In this document: piece after piece, positions 1-8,774 of the stretch | Layout of the letters: each line of letters starts with the position of its first letter | Numbering within the stretch: position 1 is the stretch's first letter | Origin: Prolixibacteraceae bacterium | GTDB lineage: Bacteria; Bacteroidota; Bacteroidia; Bacteroidales; Prolixibacteraceae | Length of the DNA: 64,000 nucleotides | NCBI GenBank assembly: GCA_030602265.1 | Contig: JAUWAB010000005.1 | Location: 1 to 64,000, forward strand | Reading direction: 5' to 3' | Notes under the pieces: model-generated | What the model was told of the DNA's origin: nothing | What the model saw: the letters and a program-made list of their open reading frames with translations, nothing else | Databases searched by the model: none | Made by a program: the position numbers and the translations under genes

Positions 1-833
1 GTAAAAGAGGTGCCGATTTTTACGTTAACCACATCATCTTTTGATGAATTGAAGAGAATATAGGCTCCCAGTTTGGGCATGCCGGACAGTTCGGTTTCCT
101 TGCTGAAATTCTGGTAATCCGTGTAAGTCCCGAAATCTTTAAAACCGGTATCGAACCGAATGACCATATATCCGCTGAAGCCGGCAGACTTTCCATGGCC
201 GCTGTAGATCCGGTGAACGGGGTTGGCTGCAATGATTTCCCTTCTTTCCGGATCAATTTTGATATACCCGACACCTTCATCACTGTTCACATCTATAACA
301 ATCCCGGCATTGGTTGGGTCGGCATAGGAGAACCTGAAAAAGCCGCAACGTCTGGTTGCGGTAAGTTCAGCTATAATCATATATTCAGGAATATGATAAA
401 TTCCGTAGGCAGGTGAAATATCCTTACGCTCAAAATAAAGTTTTGCATGCCGGAGGCTTGGACGGTGGTCAAAATAACCTGAAACTGGCATCAGGGTAAA
501 GCTGCCATAATCCTGCACGCATGATCCATTGGTCCAGTGTGTAGCCCTGAAACCCTGGATAAGCTCAATGTCCATATAATAGGGGGCAACACATTTCGTT
601 TCTGACAGCCGGTTTTGCGGAGTCCACTGGGTCATTCCAAATGGTGCGGTTATCGCTGGAATGGTTTGCCCGTAATCAACATGATCTCCTGGGTTGTCAC
701 GTGCAGCCTGGGTGTCGGCTTTTGCAGTGCCAATGGTAATGTCGACATACTTTAAAAGATTGCTGTCAGACGTTTTTTTACAGGAGTTAAATAATATAAA
801 TAAAAGAATTAAAGGAAATACCAGATTCTTCAT
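1..833 (-). CDS. GH92 alpha-mannosidase-like lipoprotein, N-terminal part (cut by window edge)
   Basis: Reading leftward from an ATG at 833, 277 codons stay open to the window edge. The N-terminus is a lipoprotein signal, with a hydrophobic stretch ending in the lipobox LFNSC (Cys at about residue 16). Residues 25-60 match the start of glycoside hydrolase family 92: a VDITIGT segment, then an HVDYGQTIPAITAPFGMTQ segment that corresponds to the family's GHGxTFPGATxPFGMxQ signature. A GFRATHWTNGS segment matches the following GFSxTHxSGTG motif. Family members are calcium-dependent exo-alpha-mannosidases that trim N-glycans and other mannosides. The catalytic C-terminal domain lies outside the window, so activity cannot be judged. 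It is divergent from the next gene. The TATCTTTG box at 859-866 is its likely promoter. Confidence 0.82.
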   Translation of the reverse strand, partial: MKNLVFPLILLFILFNSCKKTSDSNLLKYVDITIGTAKADTQAARDNPGDHVDYGQTIPAITAPFGMTQWTPQNRLSETKCVAPYYMDIELIQGFRATHWTNGSCVQDYGSFTLMPVSGYFDHRPSLRHAKLYFERKDISPAYGIYHIPEYMIIAELTATRRCGFFRFSYADPTNAGIVIDVNSDEGVGYIKIDPERREIIAANPVHRIYSGHGKSAGFSGYMVIRFDTGFKDFGTYTDYQNFSKETELSGMPKLGAYILFNSSKDDVVNVKIGTSF

Positions 834-858
834 AAAACATTTTGTTTAGTCGTTCTTA

Positions 859-888
859 CAAAGATATACTTTTTACAGTTTTATCAAC
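859..888 (-). promoter_or_regulatory. Probable Bacteroidota promoter for the GH92 gene
   Basis: On the minus strand a TATCTTTG -7 box occupies 866-859. A weak GTTG -33 element lies at 888-885 with an 18-base spacer. Transcription would start about 20 bases before the GH92 ATG at 833. The -7 box is a perfect TAnnTTTG; the -33 is one mismatch from TTTG and the spacer is a base short. Confidence 0.45.
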
Positions 889-917
889 ATGGATGTACTG
901 CCTGAATCAAAGATTCA

Positions 918-925
918 TACATTTG
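918..925 (+). promoter_or_regulatory. -7 box (TACATTTG) ahead of the PmoA-like gene
   Basis: TACATTTG fits the Bacteroidota TAnnTTTG -7 consensus and lies 34 bases before the ATG at 960. No good TTTG element is present 19-20 bases upstream, so the call rests on the -7 box alone. Confidence 0.4.
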
Positions 926-959
926 TACATGGAACCATTCTATTAACAATTGTATTACC

Positions 960-1997
960 ATGAAGCTAATTGCAATCGTATGTTTGACCATTTTATCCGT
1001 CATGCAAAGTAAATCTCAGGAGTGGCAACCGGTATCCCTTAATGTTAATACCATCGAAAAACAGGTTGAGGTTTCCGTATCAGGTCAGCCCTTTACCGCC
1101 TACATCTGGCCCGAAACCCTGAAGAAACCGGTATTGTGGCCGGTCGTTGCACCGGGCGGCCAGACCGTAACCCGTGCTTTTCCCATGGCGGTCAAGGCCG
1201 GAGAACGTGCCGACCATCCGCACCATGTGGGCATCTGGCTTAATTTCGGGGATGTCAACGGCCTCGATTTCTGGAATAATTCAGAGGCTATTCCCAAAGA
1301 GAATGCCGGACGCTACGGTACCATCCGACATCAGTCCATTGACCGGGCTGAGTCAGGATCCGACCGTGGACAACTGGAGACCACCGCATTCTGGGAGAGA
1401 CCTGACGGTACACGCCTCCTTCAGGAAAAAACCAGCTATACTTTCAGGGCGTCTGAAAGTGTACGGATCATCGACAGGGTCACTACACTGAAGGCTGTCG
1501 GCGGTGATGTGCTTTTCAGGGACAACAAGGAAGGCATGTTTGCGATTAGGGTCACCACCGAACTGGAACTACCGGCTGAGGGAGCGGTCGAGCTGACTGA
1601 TGCACAGGGGATTGTGACCCGTGTCGAAAAGCCGGATCTCAGCAAAGTGACCGGCGATTACCTGAGCAGCGAAGGTTTGACCGGCGATGCCGTCTGGGGT
1701 ACCCGCGCCACCTGGATGAGATTAGCCGGAAAAATGAATGGGGAAGAGGTTTCGGTCGTTATTCTGGACCACCCCGTTAATCCAGGATATCCGACCTACT
1801 GGCATGCCCGCGGTTATGGCCTTTTTGCCGCCAATACTTTAGGCCAAAAGCCGTTGTCGGGTGGAAAGGATGAACTCAACTTTTCATTAAAAAACGGAGA
1901 ATCAGTCACTTTTAGATACCGGCTCATGATTTTCCGGGGTACACCGGATGCCGGAACCCTCCATCAACTGGCAGAGGAGTGGGGCAGGAGTAAATAA
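960..1997 (+). CDS. PmoA-like (DUF6807) exported protein
   Basis: A 345-residue protein with an N-terminal Sec signal (about residues 1-19, ending near SKSQ). It matches the DUF6807 family, often annotated PmoA although it has no shown link to methane oxidation. The recognisable core is HPHHVGIWLNFGDVNGLDFW at about residues 86-105, followed by an RDNKEGMFAIRV segment and a glycine/histidine-rich HPxNPGYPTYWHARGYG motif near residue 270. Relatives sit in Bacteroidota and Planctomycetota polysaccharide gene clusters, and their biochemical role is unknown. It lies next to a GH92 gene on the opposite strand and 40 bases ahead of spmAB on the same strand, so it may be cotranscribed with the latter. 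A role in surface carbohydrate handling is inference from context. Confidence 0.8.
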   Translation: MKLIAIVCLTILSVMQSKSQEWQPVSLNVNTIEKQVEVSVSGQPFTAYIWPETLKKPVLWPVVAPGGQTVTRAFPMAVKAGERADHPHHVGIWLNFGDVNGLDFWNNSEAIPKENAGRYGTIRHQSIDRAESGSDRGQLETTAFWERPDGTRLLQEKTSYTFRASESVRIIDRVTTLKAVGGDVLFRDNKEGMFAIRVTTELELPAEGAVELTDAQGIVTRVEKPDLSKVTGDYLSSEGLTGDAVWGTRATWMRLAGKMNGEEVSVVILDHPVNPGYPTYWHARGYGLFAANTLGQKPLSGGKDELNFSLKNGESVTFRYRLMIFRGTPDAGTLHQLAEEWGRSK

Positions 1998-2037
1998 GCA
2001 CTGATATCCACATCTGCCTGGCATAAAATTACTGACT

Positions 2038-3270
2038 ATGGCATTGAATTATATATTCGTTTTCTTTTTCCTGATAGCCTTCGTAATCGGACTGGCCCGG
2101 CTTCTCTTTTTAGGGGATACGGAGGTTTTTCCCAACATGGTCAATTCCACGTTCGATATGGCTAAAACCGGTTTCGAGATCTCACTGGGTCTTACCGGTG
2201 TGCTGACACTCTGGATGGGGATCATGAAAGTCGGTGAAAAGGGTGGGGTGGTAAACATCTTCTCCAAAGCGATCGGTCCTTTCTTTAATAAACTGTTTCC
2301 GAAATTAGGCAAAGACCATCCGGCCTATGGACCGGTAATGCTTAATATTGCCGCCAATATGCTGAACCTCGATAATGCGGCTACACCGGTTGGACTGCAG
2401 GCCATGAAAGAGATGCAGGAAACCAATCCGTCGAAGGATACGGCCAGCGACCCGCAGATCATGTTTCTGGTGCTAAATACTTCCGGACTGACCATTCTGC
2501 CTATCAGTATAATGGTTTACCGGGCACAGCTGGGTGCTGCAAATCCTTCCGACATCTTTCTTCCGATACTGTTAGCCACCTATTTCTCCACACTTGCCGG
2601 ATTGATTTCCGTGGCGATATATCAGAAGATTAATCTCTTTGATAAAGTTATCCTGGCTTACCTGGGAGGGCTGACCGCCATTATCTCCGCCCTTATCTGG
2701 TACTTCTCCACTTTGTCAAAGGATGAGATTACCATGGTTTCCACCGTGGCCAGCAATGTGATTCTTTTCTCAGTGATTGCCCTGTTTTTCGCCATGGCAT
2801 TTCTCCGGAAAATCAATGTATATGAAACCTTTATCGAAGGGGCTAAGGACGGATTCAAAACTGCCGTCAAGATTATTCCCTACCTGGTAGCCATCCTGGT
2901 GGCCATTGGCGTATTCAGGGCATCGGGCGCCATGGACTGGCTGATATCCGGTTTTTCATGGCTGGTACAGACGATGGGACTGAACACCGATTTTATCCCT
3001 GCCATGCCCACGGCTTTGATGAAGCCGCTCAGCGGCAGCGGGGCACGGGGAATGATGGTTGACGCCATGACGACCTACGGTGCAGACTCGTTTGTCGGTC
3101 GGGTTGCCTCAACAGTTCAGGGGGCGACCGATACCACATTTTATATTTTAGCGGTGTATTTCGGTGCGGTAGGGATTAAAAACACCCGTTATGCAGTGGT
3201 CTGCGGACTGATAGCTGATTTTACGGGAATCATCGCTTCCATACTGCTGGCTTATTTGTTTTTCTACTGA
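2038..3270 (+). CDS. spmAB: Fused SpmA/SpmB nucleoside-recognition membrane protein
   Basis: A 410-residue polytopic membrane protein. The first half (about 1-200) matches SpmA, with a hydrophobic start, a GVLTLWMGIMKVGEKGG segment and the conserved NLDNAATPVGLQAMKEM motif. The second half (about 210-410) matches SpmB, with PYLVAILVAIGVFRASGAMD, the LSGSGARGMMVDAM Gate-domain motif and a GATDTTFYI segment. In Bacillus, SpmA and SpmB are separate proteins needed for spore core dehydration. Non-sporulating Bacteroidota carry the fused form, whose substrate is unknown; the Gate domain is shared with nucleoside transporters. It follows the DUF6807 gene by 40 bases and converges on the EamA gene with only 31 bases between the stop codons. 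Confidence 0.88.
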   Translation: MALNYIFVFFFLIAFVIGLARLLFLGDTEVFPNMVNSTFDMAKTGFEISLGLTGVLTLWMGIMKVGEKGGVVNIFSKAIGPFFNKLFPKLGKDHPAYGPVMLNIAANMLNLDNAATPVGLQAMKEMQETNPSKDTASDPQIMFLVLNTSGLTILPISIMVYRAQLGAANPSDIFLPILLATYFSTLAGLISVAIYQKINLFDKVILAYLGGLTAIISALIWYFSTLSKDEITMVSTVASNVILFSVIALFFAMAFLRKINVYETFIEGAKDGFKTAVKIIPYLVAILVAIGVFRASGAMDWLISGFSWLVQTMGLNTDFIPAMPTALMKPLSGSGARGMMVDAMTTYGADSFVGRVASTVQGATDTTFYILAVYFGAVGIKNTRYAVVCGLIADFTGIIASILLAYLFFY

Positions 3271-3301
3271 TCCTGAAATTTTACCAGACAACGTTTTCCG
3301 G

Positions 3302-4252
3302 TCATTTCGGAACGGCTGCCAGTTTTTGTGCACGCCGGTTGGCCTGGTTTAACAACACGAGAGAGAGGGCAATGACTGCCATAGCCAGGATCTGGGTAAG
3401 GTCGGGTTTCTCATCAGGAATCAGGAACCAGCTCAGCCAGGCCCCTAAAACCGGAATCAGAAACTTCCAGGTATTCAGCACCGAAACCTTGACTCCCGGT
3501 CTGGAAAGCAGGGTATACCAGATGGTAATTGCAGCCGCTGACAGAAAGGAGAGCCATCCCAATGAAAGAAAATAGGTCACCGGAAATGGTCCCGCTGAAA
3601 ATCCTTCCACAGGAATGGAAATCAGGTAGAGGCTCAACCCGCCTGTAAACAATGAAGCAGAACTCAATACCACCGGGTGAATTTCTTTTTTCGATTTGGA
3701 AATGAGTACATTGGAGTATCCCGAAAGTATATTGTTAATCAGTAATAAAGCAATTCCTATCCATTCGTATTGGCCCCTGATTTCAACTTTCTGCCGCCCG
3801 ATGGTGATCAATACAATACCAACCACACCTACCAGAATGCTGGCGAGCTTCAGCGGGCTCAGCCGGTCGGTTTTCATGGTTACATGAGCCACCATGGCAA
3901 TAAAAAGTGGTGAAGAGCCCACTAACAAAGCTCCCAGGGCACTGGGAATCAGGTTGATCCCCAGGTAAAAGAAAGAATACTGCCATACCACCTGAAAGAA
4001 TGCAATCACCAGTACAAACCTCCAGTGGGCCCGGACCTGGGCAATGAAAAGTTCCCATTTGCCGAATGCCAGCAGAACCATCAGTCCGGCTATCGTAAAC
4101 CGCAAACCGGCAAATTGAAGGGGCGTTTGGTACTGCAATCCGATTTTGACAACCGCAAAAGCAGTCGACCATAGCCAGGTGGCCAGGATCGCCAGAAAGG
4201 TCGTAGTCCGTAAAAAATTTCTCATGCCTGATTGTTGTGCCGCAAAGGTCAT
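3302..4252 (-). CDS. EamA/DMT-family inner-membrane transporter
   Basis: A 316-residue protein with about ten hydrophobic helices in two five-helix EamA repeats (roughly residues 17-150 and 165-305). The first repeat contains LQFAGLRFTIAGLMVLLAF and the second contains NTWKFLIPVLGAWLSWFLIPDE, both typical of drug/metabolite transporters that move amino acids, nucleobases or other small metabolites. The substrate cannot be told from sequence. The ATG at 4225 (MRNFLRTTTFLA) is a credible alternative start that would put the first helix closer to the N-terminus. The gene is convergent with spmAB and divergent from the MaoC gene. Confidence 0.85.
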   Translation of the reverse strand: MTFAAQQSGMRNFLRTTTFLAILATWLWSTAFAVVKIGLQYQTPLQFAGLRFTIAGLMVLLAFGKWELFIAQVRAHWRFVLVIAFFQVVWQYSFFYLGINLIPSALGALLVGSSPLFIAMVAHVTMKTDRLSPLKLASILVGVVGIVLITIGRQKVEIRGQYEWIGIALLLINNILSGYSNVLISKSKKEIHPVVLSSASLFTGGLSLYLISIPVEGFSAGPFPVTYFLSLGWLSFLSAAAITIWYTLLSRPGVKVSVLNTWKFLIPVLGAWLSWFLIPDEKPDLTQILAMAVIALSLVLLNQANRRAQKLAAVPK

Positions 4253-4416
4253 AAATAAACCGGTACGTTGTGCATGATTATCTTTTAGAATTTTTCGTTC
4301 GAAATTTTCTCAACTTTGGGTGTAAGCGGAATAGTTTTAATCATTGGTCTGCACTATTATTAAGATCTGTTGAAAATTTAAAATATTTTTGGGTTCAAAT
4401 TTTCAATTCAGATTTT

Positions 4417-4884
4417 ATGGCAAAACGGATTATTAACAGCTACCGGGAATTTGAGGAGTTGCTTGGACAGGAAATAGGTATTTCCGATTATATAACGATA
4501 ACACAGGAACAGATCAACCAGTTTGCAGATGCGACCAATGACCATCAGTGGATCCATGTAGACCCGGCCAGGGCTGCGGTGGAATCTCCCTTTCAGAAAA
4601 CGATTGCGCACGGATATCTGACGCTTTCGCTTCTTACCTGCCTTTGGTTTAATATTGTTGAAGTCCGTAATGTTAAAATGGTGGTCAACTATGGCATGGA
4701 GAAACTGCGGTTTAACCATCCGGTTGTTGTTGACAGCAGGATACGTGCAAGGGTCAGTCTGGTGGATATAACCAACCTGCGTGGAATTGCCAGGGTTCAG
4801 GTAAAAATTGTACTGGAAATTGAAGGTGTGAAAAAGCCTGCATACGATTGTATCGCCACATTCCTATATCATTTCGAAAATTAA
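4417..4884 (+). CDS. MaoC-like hot-dog dehydratase
   Basis: A 155-residue single hot-dog domain. The start at 4417 (MAKRIINSYREFEELLGQEI) is preferred over the in-frame ATG at 4270, because the extra 49 residues are low-complexity and match nothing in the family, while the domain begins right after MAKR. The hydratase-2 motif is clear: FADATNDHQWIHVDPARA with the catalytic Asp and His near residues 35-40, followed by the AHGYLTLSLL segment. Family members hydrate or dehydrate (R)-3-hydroxyacyl-CoA or acyl-ACP. The specific substrate is unknown. It stands alone, followed 60 bases later by the MgtC gene. Confidence 0.85.
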   Translation: MAKRIINSYREFEELLGQEIGISDYITITQEQINQFADATNDHQWIHVDPARAAVESPFQKTIAHGYLTLSLLTCLWFNIVEVRNVKMVVNYGMEKLRFNHPVVVDSRIRARVSLVDITNLRGIARVQVKIVLEIEGVKKPAYDCIATFLYHFEN

Positions 4885-4944
4885 ACGGTACTTCTTCATT
4901 GGCTCTTTCTTTTGTATCTTCGTACGTACAAAAAAGAAGCTTCA

Positions 4945-5649
4945 ATGAATATGCATGAAATAATCTACGGTACAGAGATAACAGTCGGCTCTGCCCTGTT
5001 CAGACTAACATTGGCTTTTATTGCCGGTATGCTGATAGGCATTGAACGGGAGGCACACAGTCAGCCTGCAGGTATGCGCACCCATATCCTGATTACCCTG
5101 GGGTCAACGCTGGCTATGCTTCTCTCCATCTATATCCCGCAAAGTTATCCTGGGTTCCAGAATGGCGACCCTGGACGGATCGCTGCACAGGTGGTGTCCG
5201 GGATAGGTTTTCTTGGGGCCGGGGCGATTATGAGATTCGGGGTGAATGTCAGGGGCCTGACAACCGCTGCTTCGGTTTGGGCCATGGCCATGATTGGCCT
5301 GGCCATTGGCGCGGGAATGTATTCCATTAGTTTTATCGCTCTGCTGATTATTCTCTTTTCACTTAGTGTGATGGATACTTTCGAAAAAAAACTGTTCAGG
5401 AACAGATTGTTTAAAAGGATAGAAATTACCCTCAGAAAGAAATCCTCGGATATCCGGGCCCTTGAAAATGTGCTCAGAAAAAACCGCATAAGGATTCATT
5501 CCATGGATATTTCCAAACATACCCATGATACCAACGACCGGATCATATTCTATGTTTATATATTGGAAAAGACTGACATGGTTTCCCTTTCTGATGCACT
5601 TGAGAAAACAGATGGTGTGGTGGGGTTTTCAGTGGAAATGATTAACTGA
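4945..5649 (+). CDS. MgtC/SapB-family membrane protein
   Basis: A 234-residue protein. The start at 4945 (MNMHEIIYGTEITVG) is preferred over the ATG at 4912, whose extra 11 residues are charged and precede the domain. The MgtC/SapB signature is present in order: RLTLAFIAGMLIGIEREAHS with the conserved GxERE, AGMRTHILITLGSTLAML, then a VSGIGFLGAGAIM segment and GLTTAASVWAMAMIGLAIGAG. About five membrane helices fill residues 10-150. The C-terminal 80 residues form a soluble ACT-like domain. Family members are linked to growth at low magnesium and to F-type ATPase modulation in Salmonella; other relatives have unknown roles. A strong hairpin follows the stop. Confidence 0.87.
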   Translation: MNMHEIIYGTEITVGSALFRLTLAFIAGMLIGIEREAHSQPAGMRTHILITLGSTLAMLLSIYIPQSYPGFQNGDPGRIAAQVVSGIGFLGAGAIMRFGVNVRGLTTAASVWAMAMIGLAIGAGMYSISFIALLIILFSLSVMDTFEKKLFRNRLFKRIEITLRKKSSDIRALENVLRKNRIRIHSMDISKHTHDTNDRIIFYVYILEKTDMVSLSDALEKTDGVVGFSVEMIN

Positions 5650-5658
5650 TCTTTTAAA

Positions 5659-5697
5659 CTCCCCGCAGAAGAATACTCCTGCAGGGAGAATATTTTT
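5659..5697 (+). terminator. Hairpin terminator after the MgtC gene
   Basis: Ten-base stem (5659-5668 with 5679-5688, one G-U pair), a ten-base loop, then ATATTTTTA. It lies between convergent genes and may serve both, although the T-run is better on the plus strand. Confidence 0.7.
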
Positions 5698-6163
5698 ATT
5701 TCAATTTTTCAAGTAAACCTTCGCTGGCATCTTCCAGTAGATCCAGAACGAGTTCAAATCCTTCTTCCCCGCCATAATAGGGATCTGGTACGATTTTATA
5801 ATTATAAAGTTTACTGAAGTCGGTCATCTTGCTGATTTTCAACTGGTCCTGTTCATTTCGGGCTAATTGTTTCAGGTCCCTGACATTCTCATCATCCATG
5901 GCGATGATCATATCGAAATGGTCAAAATCAACCGAAGGGTCAAACTTGCGGGCAATACTGGTCAGATCATAACCCCTCTTCCGGGCATGCTGCTGCATCC
6001 TTCTGTCAGCTGGTTTTCCTACATGCCATGCACCTGTCCCGGCTGAATCAATCTCAAAATCAGGAGATAAGCCTGCCTGTGCAACCTGGGCTTTAAAAAC
6101 GGCTTCGGCGCTGGGTGAGCGGCAGATATTTCCCAAACAGACAAATAAAATCCTTTTCTTCAT
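5696..6163 (-). CDS. Low-molecular-weight protein tyrosine phosphatase
   Basis: A 155-residue enzyme of the LMW-PTP family. The P-loop CLGNICRSPSAE lies at residues 9-20, with nucleophile Cys9 and Arg15. The general-acid Asp is in DPYYGG at about residue 127, and the two Tyr residues beside it are typical. Length and motif order are those of complete family members. In bacteria these enzymes dephosphorylate tyrosine on exopolysaccharide kinases or other proteins, and some act on arginine phosphate. No capsule gene is nearby, so the target is unknown. Possible start codons other than the ATG at 6163 were not needed, since MKKRILFVCLGN is the expected N-terminus. Confidence 0.92.
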   Translation of the reverse strand: MKKRILFVCLGNICRSPSAEAVFKAQVAQAGLSPDFEIDSAGTGAWHVGKPADRRMQQHARKRGYDLTSIARKFDPSVDFDHFDMIIAMDDENVRDLKQLARNEQDQLKISKMTDFSKLYNYKIVPDPYYGGEEGFELVLDLLEDASEGLLEKLK

Positions 6164-6296
6164 AATGTACTGATTGTCCAGATAATGTTTTTATGCTTTT
6201 TTAATGGATAAATCCATTGTCTTGCCGGAGATAAAAATAATTAACTCCTGCAAGGCAAAAATACTGATTCCACCTGATTTATCCTCATCCGGGCTT

Positions 6297-8306
<2,010 letters not shown>

Positions 8307-8518
8307 TCAATTAAAACAGGTGTATTACGTTAATGCAAATATCGGTTGTACAATATTCTGTTTTCAGTACTCAAATATCCAAAATCTTTTTGATTTGAGG
8401 GGCACTGAAGTCAGGTTATTGTAAAGACAGATATTCAGGATTAAATTATCAACATCAGTTGTTTGTAAATTAAGGATCATTTAAATCTCCATTCTCCCGT
8501 TATCCCGGAAAGAATTTA

Positions 8519-8526
8519 TACTTTTG
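8519..8526 (+). promoter_or_regulatory. -7 box (TACTTTTG) ahead of the cobalamin riboswitch
   Basis: A perfect TAnnTTTG box ends about eight bases before the first conserved riboswitch elements, the place expected for the promoter of the B12 operon. No TTTG -33 element was found at 19-20 bases upstream. The preceding stretch 8304-8518 shows no open frame or other element I can support. Confidence 0.5.
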
Positions 8527-8533
8527 TTCCCGA

Positions 8534-8692
8534 AGATGGTTCATATTAAAGTGACGAAAAGGGAATCCGGTGAAATACCGGAGCTGTACCCGCAGCTGTA
8601 ATCTCCTGAAAGGCTGTTACCTGAATGCCACTGTCCGATAGGGCGGGAAGGTGGTAACGACGCCGGAGAGAGCCAGAAGACCTGCCATTTTT
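8534..8692 (+). promoter_or_regulatory. Cobalamin (adenosylcobalamin-type) riboswitch
   Basis: The conserved core is easy to read. AAAAGGGAATCCGGTGAAA begins at 8557, followed by a GAGCTG...CCCGCAGCTGTAAT segment (the B12-box region), then the CCACTGTCC...GGGCGGGAAGGTGG arm. The 3' box is AGCCAGAAGACCTGCC at about 8671-8686. These elements and their spacing match the cobalamin riboswitch family, which lowers expression of B12 uptake or synthesis genes when the cofactor is plentiful. It lies about 80 bases ahead of the first gene of a four-gene operon that looks like a B12 capture system. The outer ends of the aptamer are approximate. Confidence 0.95.
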
Positions 8693-8704
8693 AAGTAATG
8701 CTTT

Positions 8705-8749
8705 CGGGAATAAAAGCGACGGTTGAAAAGCCTGAAGTTTTATTTCCCC
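8705..8749 (+). promoter_or_regulatory. Possible expression platform of the riboswitch
   Basis: CGGGAATAAAA (8705-8715) can pair with TTTTATTTCCCCG (8738-8750) with one bulged base. The same TTTCCCC strand could instead pair with the GGGGAA at 8770-8775 that abuts the ATG at 8775. This offers two exclusive folds, one of which would hide the translation start. No T-run follows, so control of translation is more likely than termination. This is inference from base pairing only. Confidence 0.45.
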
Positions 8750-8774
8750 GTATTGTCAATCAAACAAAAGGGGA

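Noticed and set aside
4270-4416. In-frame 49-codon extension of the MaoC gene
   Set aside because: The extension has no family match, and the MaoC domain begins directly at the ATG at 4417.
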